Below, one piece after another: positions 41,324 to 49,870 of a DNA stretch of 64,000 bases; positions within the stretch are counted from its first letter, which is position 1; each line of letters begins with the position of its first letter. The notes beneath the pieces are model-generated. The model saw only the letters and a list, made by a program, of their open reading frames with translations. It did not search any database and was not told where the DNA came from. Location: contig NZ_JALBGC010000006.1 of the NCBI RefSeq assembly GCF_022631375.1, forward strand, positions 215,726-279,725. Direction: 5' to 3'. The stretch is from Hymenobacter cyanobacteriorum (GTDB lineage: Bacteria; Bacteroidota; Bacteroidia; Cytophagales; Hymenobacteraceae). Position numbers and translations under genes: made by a program.

Positions 41324-42913
41324 CTACTGATAGACAGCAGTATCTCTAGATACCGACGGCAACAAAGCCAATAATTGAGGAAGTAACGGTTCAATATCCT
41401 CCAGTGAATACCTTCCTGGAATTTTTCTACCGTTCAAAAACAAGGTTGGAGTATAAGTAATGCGGGTTTGTGTCATCCACTGCTGATGCTGTTCAAGTCT
41501 TTTTTGCACATCCAGGGTAATGTCTGGCTTCCATAAATCAGCCCATGATTGCAAATTCATTTTTTCGAACCAGCTTGTCATCATTGCTTGCAAGTCAACC
41601 TGGGTCATGCCCCAAGCGGCTTTCTGCAAAATAGCTCGGGTGGCTTGTGTTATTTTGTTGTTTGCATCATCGGGAGTTGCCATTAGCCTTATCTGTACAC
41701 TCAACTTTCCATTGTATCGTTCTAGCAAATCATCAAGTTTCTGATGAGTCTTCGCACATGGATTACAGTAGGGGTTACACGCAACTGTAATCCATAAGGG
41801 TGAGTGAATCGAGCCTAAAATTAAGTCGTTGTGCCACTTTGTATCATCAATTGGTTTTTCTTGCTGCCATTGACTTATAAACAGTAAACCATCAGTCTTC
41901 CATTTTTTTAACTCCGATAGCTTAATCTTATTTGCATTATTAACCTTAACGAGCCTTTTAACGGGTAATAAAAGGGCGGCTAGTATAGCAGCGCATGCCG
42001 TAAATGCACCCATACTACCCAGATTACCCAACTGAATATTCAGAGAGAAAGCCAAAAGGACTTGACTACTCAGTATTGCAACGACGGCAACGCATAGCGC
42101 ACACCACTCTTTGAGTTTAACCGCCTGGGTATAAATGCTCCAAGCAATGACGCCTATGGTCATATAGGCGATTGTTACTAACCCTGAAAAAAGGGGAAAA
42201 TACCCAAGGGAACCAGCGATATATAGTAAAAATTGTGTAATAAAGTATATCAAGGAAGCATCCGCAGGTGTGATTCCCGCAAAACCTCTCCCATAATTGC
42301 TCTTCATGACACGTTCACATCCTGACTCATTGATAAGTCCGCACACCTGTTTGATAGTTTGACTCTGGAAGCCTAACTCATTACCTTGTAGTAGTATGCT
42401 TGTAAGAATGCCAGCAAAGGCTAACAAACCAAAGGCATTAAGCAATAAATTTGGCAGTCTATATACAGAAAATCCAATTAATATTAAAGTGATGAAGCAT
42501 ATTGCCCAAATAACCCCTTGTTTTTCATGCTCACTACGCAAGTAGGCGCTATTTTCCCTAGTATTCCACGTTGCCTTTTCTCCTGGTACGACGACGATGC
42601 CAGACCAGTTTTGGGTGATTTCATTTTGTGTATCCCAATACTTAGCATCCGGTACAATGTGCATGTACTCCTGACCGGGTGACTGTATATGAGCTAATAC
42701 AGGGTATGTGAACTCCTGAATATATTCTGGAGAAGCTTTAACAGCATGATAGCTCATGCCCCCACTCTCTAAAAAGTTAACAACCGAAGTGAGCGCTGGA
42801 TAATCAGGGTGCGTACTGATTTCTTCTTTACAGTACGATTTATGAACTTTAACGCCACATTTCTTTAACCAGAGATAACAAGTCTCCCACAGCTGATTCG
42901 TTTGGTCCCTCAT
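41324..42913 (-). CDS. VKOR-thioredoxin fusion with N-terminal C39-like region
   Basis: A 529-residue disulfide-generating membrane protein. Residues 1-120 resemble the fold of a C39 peptidase (SYCKEEISTHPDYPALTSVVNFLESGG), probably a non-cleaving peptide-binding version. Residues about 130-330 are a vitamin K epoxide reductase domain with several membrane helices, loop cysteines in QVCGLINESGCERV and the active-site pair KEWCALC. The C-terminal part is a DsbA-like thioredoxin domain with CNPYCNPCAKTH. VKOR passes electrons from the thioredoxin domain to quinone, so it makes disulfides. It is directly upstream of the six-cysteine peptide gene, which makes the peptide its likely substrate. Confidence 0.88.
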   Translation of the reverse strand: MRDQTNQLWETCYLWLKKCGVKVHKSYCKEEISTHPDYPALTSVVNFLESGGMSYHAVKASPEYIQEFTYPVLAHIQSPGQEYMHIVPDAKYWDTQNEITQNWSGIVVVPGEKATWNTRENSAYLRSEHEKQGVIWAICFITLILIGFSVYRLPNLLLNAFGLLAFAGILTSILLQGNELGFQSQTIKQVCGLINESGCERVMKSNYGRGFAGITPADASLIYFITQFLLYIAGSLGYFPLFSGLVTIAYMTIGVIAWSIYTQAVKLKEWCALCVAVVAILSSQVLLAFSLNIQLGNLGSMGAFTACAAILAALLLPVKRLVKVNNANKIKLSELKKWKTDGLLFISQWQQEKPIDDTKWHNDLILGSIHSPLWITVACNPYCNPCAKTHQKLDDLLERYNGKLSVQIRLMATPDDANNKITQATRAILQKAAWGMTQVDLQAMMTSWFEKMNLQSWADLWKPDITLDVQKRLEQHQQWMTQTRITYTPTLFLNGRKIPGRYSLEDIEPLLPQLLALLPSVSRDTAVYQ

Positions 42914-43334
42914 TATGCTAATTATAAGGTTCTTGGATGAGCTTTAGTTTAGCTTTTGTCTTTTACTTTATGATTAGCGGAGTTGAGAACACCTTTTAAA
43001 AGGTTAAGATGGGGTGCGTTAGGGGGGGAGCAATGGTACCATAAACACCCAGACCGACTGGTATGCTATTTTGAAGTAACAACTAATCCCTTCTAAGCCA
43101 AATGTATAAATATTATTCATAAATGCAAAGGACAGTCAGTTTTTTTTGCGTTCGAGTTATAAGGATACCCTTTAGGCGGACATGTCAACGCTCCTTACTT
43201 GAGCTGGTAACTGAGCCCAAAAAGGTACACCTTGCCGGCCCCCACCAATTGATGACTGCGGGATAGGCCAAGCTGGGGCCAGAAAGTGGGTTCACCTCCT
43301 TACCTTCGTGGCCCCACCTTGTTGACCCGTTTAT
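42914..43334. other. Interval upstream of the peptide operon and resolvase
   Basis: It contains the promoter region of the peptide operon (minus) and the resolvase (plus) and should hold the res site of element B, but no clear dyad was assigned. At 43196-43300 there is a short beta-barrel-like fragment listed separately. Confidence 0.4.
43196..43300 (-). pseudogene. 3' end of an outer-membrane beta-barrel gene
   Basis: The minus strand reads 33 codons ending WPQLGLSRSHQLVGAGKVYLF and GLSYQLK, then a stop. Alternating aromatic/polar residues and an aromatic near the end are typical of the last strands of an outer-membrane protein. There is no upstream continuation, so it is a relic trapped beside the resolvase gene. 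Confidence 0.35.
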
Positions 43335-43889
43335 ATGCATTTCGGCTATGCCCGCGTCTCGGCCAAAGACCAGCACCTCGACACTCAGCTCGACCAGCTC
43401 ACGGCCGCCGGCGTCGACCGCCTGTTTCAGGAAAAAATCAGCGGCACCACCACGCAGCGCCCGGTGCTCACCGAGTTGCTGGCCACCTTGCGCGCCGGTG
43501 ACACGGTGACCGTGGCCCGGCTCAACCGGCTGGGCCGCAACAGCGCCCACATCATGCAGGTCGTGGCCGACCTGCACGCCCGCCAGGTGCGCTTCGTCGC
43601 CCTGGACCTGGGCATCGACACGGCCACACCGGCCGGGCGGCTGGTGCTGGGCATTTTCGCCGCGCTGGCCGAGTACGACCGCGAGAGCATCCGCGAGCGG
43701 GCAACCGCGGGCATCGCCCTGGCCAAAGCGCAGGGCAAGCACCTGGGCCGCCGCGCCGGGGTAGACGCGGCGAAGCTGGCCAAGGTGCAGGCCTGCCTGG
43801 CCGCCGGCATGTCGGTGCACCAAATTGTGGCCGCCACTGGCGTCAGTGAGTCGAGCGTCAAGCGCTACCGGCGCCAGCTGGCCCCGTAA
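43335..43889 (+). CDS. tnpR: Tn3-type serine resolvase
   Basis: A 184-residue site-specific recombinase. The catalytic start FGYARVSAKDQHLDTQ contains the active Ser of YARVS, followed by the conserved VARLNRLGRNS and FAALAEYDRESIRERATAGIALAKAQGKHLGR. The C-terminal 40 residues (ACLAAGMSVHQIVAATGVSESSVKRYRRQL) form the helix-turn-helix that binds res. It would resolve transposition cointegrates. The transposase gene starts 5 bp after its stop. Confidence 0.92.
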   Translation: MHFGYARVSAKDQHLDTQLDQLTAAGVDRLFQEKISGTTTQRPVLTELLATLRAGDTVTVARLNRLGRNSAHIMQVVADLHARQVRFVALDLGIDTATPAGRLVLGIFAALAEYDRESIRERATAGIALAKAQGKHLGRRAGVDAAKLAKVQACLAAGMSVHQIVAATGVSESSVKRYRRQLAP

Positions 43890-43893
43890 GTCC

Positions 43894-46800
43894 GTGCGCT
43901 ACCTCCCGCTACTCGACGCGGCCCAGCAGCGGGCGTTCGACCACCCGCCCAAGTGGACCGCGGCCCAGCGCAAGCTCTACTGCAGCTTGCCCGAATGGGC
44001 CGCCCAGGTGCTCGGCAGCCTGGTGACGCCCCACAGCCGGGGCGGTTTCGTGCTGCAGGTGAGCTATTTTCAGGCCACCGGCCGCTTCTTCTCCACCGAC
44101 CGGTTTCGGGCCGCCGACGGCGCGTACGTACAGCAGCGCTACCGCTTGGGAAATGTTGAGTGGGCGCGCTACGACAAGGCCACCCGCTTTCACCACCGCC
44201 AGCTAATTCTGCAGCAGTTCGGCGTGGCCCCCTTCGAACAGGTCGAAGCCGCCGTGCGCGCGCAGGTGACCCACTTCGCCCGCCAGCAGATGAACACCGT
44301 GGCCGTGTTTCGCTCGGCCGTGGATACGCTGCGGGCCCGCCGCTGGGAAGTGCCCACCTACGCCGCGCTGGCCGGCGTCGTGACCGAGGCCTTCCGCACG
44401 GTCGAGCAGCAGCTGACCACGCAGTTGGCCGCGTTGCTCACACCCGCCGTGCGCCAGCAGCTGGATGCCTTGTTTACCACCGACGCGGAGGAGCCCGCTC
44501 ATCCCCACCGGCCCTACCGGCTCACCACCCTCAAGCGCAGCCTGGAACTGATGCGGCCGAGCGCCATCCGCGCCAACGTGCAGGATTACGCCGTGCTGCA
44601 GCCCCTTTTTACGCAGGTGTACCCCGTGGTGCAGGCCCTGGACTTATCGGAGGAGGTCGTGCGCTACTACGCCCGCTACGTCGAACGGGCGCAGGTCTTC
44701 CAGGTGCGGCAGCAGGCCGACAAAAAGTACCTGATGGTGCTCTGCTTCGTGGTCTACCAGTACTACCAGGTGGGCGACCTGTTGACCGAAATGTTGCAGC
44801 AGGCCGTGCAGACCCACCGCAACGCCGCCCAACGGGAAACCCAGGAGCGCGTCTACCGCCAGCAGCAGGACACGGCCGGCCAGCTGCGGGAACTGCTCGA
44901 CGGGGTGGTGCGCCACGGCACGGCCCTGGCCCAGCTGGAAGACGTGGCCTTTTCGTTTGCCCGCACCAACGCGGAGAAAGTAGCCGCGCTGCTGGCCTGG
45001 CTCCAAACCCCGGAGGTGACGGCCTTCGGGCAGCTGCGGCACACGGCCCAGCAGCTGCGCAAAACCGGCGGGGGCAGTGCCAGCGGACCCTACTACCAGG
45101 TCGTGGAAGAGCGCTCCCGCGCCCTGCAGCGACGGCTGGGCGAGATTCTGCGCCGCGTGGCCTACGAGGGCGCGGCCGACAGCCCCCTGGCGCACGCCCT
45201 GGCCCACTATCGGGCGCGCGACGGGCAGCTGGGCAGCCACCCGCCGACGGGCTTTCTGAAACCGGCCGAACGCGCGGCGCTCGGCGAAGCGGCCAGCCCC
45301 GTGTCGCTCTACAAGGCCCTGTTGGCGGGCCACGTGGCCGACCACCTGAAAGCGGGCAAGCTCAACCTGCTGCACTCGTTGCGCTACCGCCCCTTCGACA
45401 CGTACTTGTTGGACGGGGCGACATGGGAGCGGCAGCGGGACGCGTTGCTGCAGCAAACCAACCTGCTGGAACTGCGCGCGGCCGGCCCCTGGCTCGACGC
45501 GCTGCAGACGAAGTTGGCTACCGCGTTTGCCGGCACCTTCGACCGGCTGGCGGCCGGCACCAACCCCGGCGTGAAGACGCGCGCCGACGGCCGGCCCCGC
45601 TTCCTCACGCCCGCCCGGCCTGCGGACGAGGAGGCGCCGCCGCCCCAGCCGCTGTTCCCCGGGCCAGGGCTTATTTCGTTGCACGAGGTGCTGCACACGG
45701 TCAACCAGGCGTGCCGCTTCACCGAGTGCCTGCAACACTGGAGCCCCCGCCACCGCCCGCCCCGTCCCGCCGAACGGGTCTTCTTTGCCGGCATCATGGC
45801 CTACGGCTGCAACCTGGGCCTGACGCGCATGGCCCACGCCACCAAGCACGTGGCCCAATCCACGCTGGAAAACACCGTCAACTGGTACTTCTCCCTCGAT
45901 AACCTGCGCCGGGCCAACGACGCGGTGATAGCCCTCACGGGCAAGCTGCCCGTGAGCCGCTTGTTCCAGCGCGACCCGGGCCAGACCCACACGTCCTCCG
46001 ATGGCCAGAAGTACTACGTGGCCGTCGATTCCATTCACGCCACGCACTCCTATAAATACTTCGGGCAGGAAAAAGGGATTGTTTCCTACGGCTTCCTCGA
46101 CGACCGGCACCGGTTGTTTCACTCCGTCACCATCAGCGCCTCCGAGCGCGAGGCGGCCTATTTGGTGGACGGCATCTTGCACAACGACGTGGTGGAATCC
46201 ACCATTCACAGCACCGATACGCACGGCTTTACCGAAGTCAACTTTGCCGTGACCTACCTGATTCGCGTGGCCTTCGCCCCGCGCATCCAGTCCTTTCAGG
46301 ACCAGCAGCTCTACGCCTTTGCCGGCATGGACGTGCCGGACCTGGCCGCCTACGGCCTGGCCCCGGTCAAGCGCCTGGACCGGGCCTTGATTGAAGCGCA
46401 GTGGGACACGCTCGTGCGGCTGGTGGTGAGCCTCAAGCAAAAGCATGTGACGGCCTCTACCGTGCTGCGGCGGCTCAATTCCTACTCCCAGCACCACCCC
46501 GTGTACCTGGCCCTGCGCGAGTTGGGCCGGGCGGTGCGCACTGAGTTTCTGCTGCGCTACATGGACGACCAGGACCTGCGCAAGCGCATTGATGACCAGC
46601 TGGACAAGCTCGAAAGCACCCATTCGTTTGCGCGGGCGGTGTTTTACGGCCAGAACGGGCAGATTCCCTACGCCGGCAAGGAAGAGCAGCAGCTGGCAGA
46701 TGCCTGCAAACGGCTGGTGCAAAACGTGATTGTGTGCTGGAATTGCCTCTACCTCAACCAATATCTACTCCAGGCCCCGGCGGCTGAGCGCCAGGCCGTG

Positions 46801-46959
46801 GCTGATGCCATCGCCGCCAGCTCGCCCGTGAGCTGGCAGCACGTCAACCTGCACGGCGAGTTCGATTTCTCGGAAGACGCCCTGAAAGATTCCCTCCGCT
46901 TCGACGTGGAGGCCCTTTTTGCCTTCGACTGGGAGTCTCCAGCGGCCCCGCTCGTTTAA
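43894..46959 (+). CDS. tnpA: Tn3-family transposase (element B)
   Basis: A full-length transposase of 1021 residues using the GTG at 43894, five bases after the resolvase stop. The N-terminal DUF4158-type end-binding part begins VRYLPLLDAAQQRAFDHPPKWT. The catalytic triad is visible: Asp in SSDGQKYYVAVDS, Asp in STDTHGFTEVNF and Glu in the ALRELGRAVRTEFLLRY region. It ends directly at the right terminal repeat. Sequence differs clearly from the truncated element A transposase, so the two elements belong to different Tn3 branches. Confidence 0.93.
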   Translation: MRYLPLLDAAQQRAFDHPPKWTAAQRKLYCSLPEWAAQVLGSLVTPHSRGGFVLQVSYFQATGRFFSTDRFRAADGAYVQQRYRLGNVEWARYDKATRFHHRQLILQQFGVAPFEQVEAAVRAQVTHFARQQMNTVAVFRSAVDTLRARRWEVPTYAALAGVVTEAFRTVEQQLTTQLAALLTPAVRQQLDALFTTDAEEPAHPHRPYRLTTLKRSLELMRPSAIRANVQDYAVLQPLFTQVYPVVQALDLSEEVVRYYARYVERAQVFQVRQQADKKYLMVLCFVVYQYYQVGDLLTEMLQQAVQTHRNAAQRETQERVYRQQQDTAGQLRELLDGVVRHGTALAQLEDVAFSFARTNAEKVAALLAWLQTPEVTAFGQLRHTAQQLRKTGGGSASGPYYQVVEERSRALQRRLGEILRRVAYEGAADSPLAHALAHYRARDGQLGSHPPTGFLKPAERAALGEAASPVSLYKALLAGHVADHLKAGKLNLLHSLRYRPFDTYLLDGATWERQRDALLQQTNLLELRAAGPWLDALQTKLATAFAGTFDRLAAGTNPGVKTRADGRPRFLTPARPADEEAPPPQPLFPGPGLISLHEVLHTVNQACRFTECLQHWSPRHRPPRPAERVFFAGIMAYGCNLGLTRMAHATKHVAQSTLENTVNWYFSLDNLRRANDAVIALTGKLPVSRLFQRDPGQTHTSSDGQKYYVAVDSIHATHSYKYFGQEKGIVSYGFLDDRHRLFHSVTISASEREAAYLVDGILHNDVVESTIHSTDTHGFTEVNFAVTYLIRVAFAPRIQSFQDQQLYAFAGMDVPDLAAYGLAPVKRLDRALIEAQWDTLVRLVVSLKQKHVTASTVLRRLNSYSQHHPVYLALRELGRAVRTEFLLRYMDDQDLRKRIDDQLDKLESTHSFARAVFYGQNGQIPYAGKEEQQLADACKRLVQNVIVCWNCLYLNQYLLQAPAAERQAVADAIAASSPVSWQHVNLHGEFDFSEDALKDSLRFDVEALFAFDWESPAAPLV

Positions 46960-46988
46960 CCTTTGTACCAAACTTTTAACCAAGGCCA
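46953..46988 (-). repeat. Right terminal inverted repeat of element B
   Basis: 36 bp, the inverse of 34568-34603, overlapping the tnpA stop codon. Confidence 0.8.
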
Positions 46989-46995
46989 AAGGTAC

Positions 46996-47361
46996 TCAGC
47001 GCTCCACGTTACCGCTCTCGCGCAGCAGCACCCGCACCTGGTCTAGAAGCTGCTGATGCTGCTCCAGAAACCGAGCAATCTGGTCGGGCGAGTCAATCAG
47101 CTCCACGCACTGCGGGTGCTTGACGGGCATGTGCTCGTGGTGCCCGTGGTGCAGGGCGTCGCCGCGCAGGTAGCCGGCCGTCACGTTGAATGACAGGGCC
47201 TGCTCGATGCCCAGCGCTTTGGCGGCTTTCAGCAGCTCGTGGGCCAGCGGCTGCCCCAGCAGCTTGCGCCAGCCTTGCCGGCCGGCGACGTGGGTGCCGT
47301 GCTCAAAGTAGAGCCGCAGCACGGTGTAGGGCGTGTGGGGTGGGGGCGTGGGGCGCTTCAT
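46996..47361 (-). CDS. DUF190 protein, fluoride-associated
   Basis: A 121-residue protein of the DUF190 family, which has a ferredoxin-like, PII-related fold. It reads TVLRLYFEHGTHVAGRQGWRKLLGQPLAHELLKAAKALGIEQALSFNVTAGYLRGDALHHGHHEHMP; family members share the H-x-G-x-x-L-(A/H)-E-L-L layout. DUF190 genes commonly lie with CrcB or CLC fluoride exporters. Its start overlaps the stop of the CLC gene by 4 bp, and the pair sits behind a fluoride riboswitch, which supports a role in fluoride resistance, probably as a regulator of the exporter. Confidence 0.82.
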   Translation of the reverse strand: MKRPTPPPHTPYTVLRLYFEHGTHVAGRQGWRKLLGQPLAHELLKAAKALGIEQALSFNVTAGYLRGDALHHGHHEHMPVKHPQCVELIDSPDQIARFLEQHQQLLDQVRVLLRESGNVER

Positions 47362-48704
47362 GACTCGGCTTTACGGTTGGCGGCCGTGGCGCGGCCATTC
47401 TCGCGGTGGGTGGGGATGTTGCCCAACTGCTGGCCCTGCTCGCGGCCGAAGCGCAGGTGCTTGGCGTGGCCAATGACCTGCGCCGAGTAGATGCCCGTGT
47501 GGCCCGAAAACAGGTAGGCCGTGGCGCAGGCCAGCGCCAGGTACACCCCGGCGTGCGCGCCAAATAATTCCAGCCCCATCAGCGTGCAGGCCAGCGGCGT
47601 GTTGGCCGCGCCCGCAAACACGCCCACGAAGCCCATGGCCGCCAGTAGCGCCACCGGCAGCGGCAGTACCAGCGCCAGCGCCGACCCGAGGGTAGCCCCG
47701 ATAAAGAACAGCGGCGTGACTTCCCCGCCCTTGAAGCCGCAGCCCAGCGTGAGGGCCGTGAGCACGAGCTTGAGCACAAAATCCTGCGGCAGGGCCGCCG
47801 TCTGAAACGAGGCCAGGATGGTCGGCACGCCCAACCCGATGTATTTGGTAGTGCCCAGCGCGAAGACAGCTAGTGCCACCAGCACGCCGCCCACCACGGG
47901 CCGCAGCGGCGGGTATTTAATACGCTTGAACCAGTGCGTAATCTGGTGGGTGAGCGTGGCGAATCCCCTTGCCGTGAGCCCGAACGCGATGCCGCAGCCC
48001 AGCGTGAGCACCAGGGCCAGCGGTGTGAGGGGCAGCGCGTCGAGCTGCGGGTAGTGCGAGTGGCCCACGCCCCAGGCCTTGGTCACCAGGTCGGCGCAGA
48101 CAGCGGCCAGAAAGCTCGGCACGATGGCGTCGTAGCGAATCGTGCCAATCAGAAACACCTCCAGCCCGAACACGGCCCCGGCCAGCGGCGTGCCGAACAC
48201 CGAGGCAAAGCCCGCGCTGATGCCGGCAATGAGCAGAATCTTCCGGTCGCGGGGGCGCAGGCCGAAAAGGCGGGTGAGCTGGTCGGCCAGCGTGCCGCCC
48301 ATCTGCACGGCCGTGCCCTCGCGCCCCGCCGAGCCGCCAAACAGGTGGGTGGCCAGCGTGCCGAAGAGCACCAGCGGAGCCATGCGCAGCGGAATGGTGG
48401 CCTGCGGCCGGTGAATTTCGTCCAGAATCAGGTTGTTGCCCCGCACCACGCCCTGGCCCAGGTAGTGGTAGCTGGCCCCAATGACGAGGCCCCCGGCCGG
48501 CAGCAGCCAGATTATCCAGGGGTGGGCTTCGCGCCAGGCGGTAATCCAGTCGAGCGACAAGAGAAAGCCGGCCGAGGCCGAGCCTACCAGCACGCCCACG
48601 GCGGCGCAAATCAGCAGCCAGCGCAGCAAAAACAGCAAGTGAGGTGTTTGCTCAATGGCCAGCGAGGGCCGAAGAAAGCGGGGAAACGGGGAACGAAAGG
48701 CCAC
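47358..48704 (-). CDS. CLC-type fluoride/proton antiporter
   Basis: A 448-residue CLC membrane protein with about ten or more hydrophobic helices. The conserved central motif is GSAGREGTAVQMGG, where the usual GREGP is GREGT, a variation reported for fluoride-specific CLC-F antiporters. GFASVFGTPLAGAVFGLEV and GCGFKGGEVTPLFFIG, also conserved CLC segments, follow. A fluoride riboswitch directly upstream and DUF190 downstream make fluoride export the likely job. The start is uncertain: GTG at 48704 is preferred because the alternative TTG at 48728 lies in the terminator's T-tract. Confidence 0.85.
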   Translation of the reverse strand: MAFRSPFPRFLRPSLAIEQTPHLLFLLRWLLICAAVGVLVGSASAGFLLSLDWITAWREAHPWIIWLLPAGGLVIGASYHYLGQGVVRGNNLILDEIHRPQATIPLRMAPLVLFGTLATHLFGGSAGREGTAVQMGGTLADQLTRLFGLRPRDRKILLIAGISAGFASVFGTPLAGAVFGLEVFLIGTIRYDAIVPSFLAAVCADLVTKAWGVGHSHYPQLDALPLTPLALVLTLGCGIAFGLTARGFATLTHQITHWFKRIKYPPLRPVVGGVLVALAVFALGTTKYIGLGVPTILASFQTAALPQDFVLKLVLTALTLGCGFKGGEVTPLFFIGATLGSALALVLPLPVALLAAMGFVGVFAGAANTPLACTLMGLELFGAHAGVYLALACATAYLFSGHTGIYSAQVIGHAKHLRFGREQGQQLGNIPTHRENGRATAANRKAES

Positions 48705-48726
48705 GGGCAAAGGGGAATAAAAAGCC

Positions 48727-48770
48727 AAAAAAAACCTACGCGCCGCAGGCTTCGAGGGCCCGTAGGTAGC
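48727..48770 (-). terminator. Riboswitch expression-platform terminator
   Basis: On the minus strand CTACGGGCCC and GCGTAGG form a stem (CCTACG/CGTAGG pairs at 48735-48740 and 48761-48766) followed by nine T residues. The stem begins in the 3' strand of the fluoride aptamer, so ligand binding can switch it. Confidence 0.8.
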
Positions 48771-48830
48771 GTAGGAATCATCAGCTCAACCCCGAAGCGT
48801 TGGCGGTTCACGGTGGAAATCCATCACCGA
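48771..48830 (-). ncRNA. Fluoride (crcB) riboswitch aptamer
   Basis: The minus strand reads GGTGATGGATTTCCACC, then GTGAACCGCC, a variable hairpin with a CGCTTCGG-like loop, then CTGATGATTCCTAC. This fits the crcB motif: the GGNGAUGG ... CC opening hairpin, the (A)ACCGCC strand and the CUGAUGA-CCUAC 3' end, all in the right order and spacing. It lies just upstream of the CLC gene and is followed by a terminator, so fluoride would turn expression on. Confidence 0.9.
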
Positions 48831-48876
48831 ACTTGTGGGGCAAAGATAGAACATCGTGCCCACAATTCCGCCGGCT

Positions 48877-49302
48877 TTACGCGCCGGGCGCAAGTTGGTT
48901 GGTCAGGGCCACCAGCCGCGTCAGCGTGGCGTCGAGGTCCTGCGCGGCAGCTGGGTCCAGTGGGCCGTAGCCGTGCAGCTTGCTGCTGCGGCTGTCTTCG
49001 AGCTGCTCCCACAAAATAGATGCCTTGGTGGCAAGCAGGTGACGCAGGCTCACGGGCTGGCAGCTGAGCCCGTAGCGGGCGTGAAAAGCCGCAATTTCGG
49101 CCCGCCCGGCGGCAATGACGGCGTGCAGCTGCGTCCGCTCGGCGGGGCTCAGGTCATTTACCACGGGCTGGCTGGCCGAGGGGCCGGGGGCGGCCAGGGC
49201 CAGCAGCTGCTCGGCTTCCAGCAGCTTGGCTTCGACCAGGCGCACGAGCACGCCCAGCACGCGGCGGTGGGTTTCGGAAAGGGGAGGCAGGGGTTGGGCC
49301 AT
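48877..49302 (-). CDS. Helical hypothetical protein
   Basis: A 141-residue protein, nearly all helical: ETHRRVLGVLVRLVEAKLLEAEQLL, then AERTQLHAVIAAGRAEIAAFHARYGL, and LDATLTRLVALTNQLAPG. The pattern looks like a four-helix bundle. No family is recognised. It is upstream of, and in the same direction as, the fluoride locus but separated by the riboswitch. Confidence 0.55.
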   Translation of the reverse strand: MAQPLPPLSETHRRVLGVLVRLVEAKLLEAEQLLALAAPGPSASQPVVNDLSPAERTQLHAVIAAGRAEIAAFHARYGLSCQPVSLRHLLATKASILWEQLEDSRSSKLHGYGPLDPAAAQDLDATLTRLVALTNQLAPGA

Positions 49303-49344
49303 AAGCCCGGTAATACGGGCGGCGCGGCTAAACCGCCCAGCTAG

Positions 49345-49742
49345 CTTAGTGCGGCTGCCAGGTGAAGCTCACGCCGGCCGCACCGCCGCCTTAGTAAGCG
49401 GGGCGCAGGCTTACGTCGCACCCGATGGGCTTCCGCACCCAGCGGTTGCGGTAGTCGCCGAATACGCGCCGCACATCGTCGCGGCCCTAGTAGCTGCTGT
49501 AGAAGCCGTTGCCGTGGCGTGGATGGTGCTGATGCCGTAGCCGATGAGCACGGCCGGCACAATGGTGGCCTTGAATACCTTGCTCTTGAAAAAGGGCTTC
49601 TTGGCGAGGGCCGGCACCCCACCGGGGTTTCGTACTTGTGCAGGGTGTCAGGTTTGGCCACGGGTACCTACGCGGCGGCAGTGCCCAGGCTGCTCAGCCA
49701 GAGCGCCACCCCGGCCAGGGACGAATAAAAAGCAGTAAGCAT
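49345..49742 (-). pseudogene. N-terminal remnant of a PAP2-like membrane phosphatase
   Basis: From 49742 the minus strand reads a signal-peptide-like start (MLTAFYSSLAGVALWLSSLGTAA), then after frame changes VAKPDTLHKYETPV and KKPFFKSKVFKATIVPAVLIGYGISTIH, and further short pieces. The last segment resembles the first membrane part of PAP2-type phosphatases from Bacteroidota. No catalytic motifs remain and at least two frameshifts are needed, so it is a decayed fragment. Confidence 0.5.
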
Positions 49743-49870
49743 ACGTTCACGAGCCCCCGGCCCGGCAGCCCAACGGTGGGGGCGGCGGTAAGCGGCGGCA
49801 AGGTTCCGGCCCGACTTTGAGCACCTTTTGAGCTTTTCGCTAAGCGCCGCCTGCTACCTTCTAAGCCCGT

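Larger units (their letters stand above)
34568..46988. mobile_element. 12.4-kb Tn3-type transposon (element B)
   Basis: Exact 36-bp inverted repeats lie at 34568-34603 and 46953-46988; they begin TGGCCTTGGTTAAAAG and end GGTTAAACG. The right one immediately follows tnpA, as usual. Between them are an IS1-type relic, the cysteine-rich-peptide export operon, resolvase and transposase genes. No target duplication is evident at the outer edges, so one end may have been rearranged after insertion. The pairing of the two repeats as ends of one element is inference. Confidence 0.65.

Noticed and set aside
44160..45902. A 580-codon open frame on the plus strand inside tnpA
   Set aside because: It is in another frame of a GC-rich transposase gene, with low-complexity Arg/Gly/Pro composition and no motifs; the real gene has a full catalytic triad.
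44644..46761. A 705-codon open frame on the minus strand opposite tnpA
   Set aside because: Antisense shadow of the transposase gene with repetitive His/Gln/Gly/Val composition.
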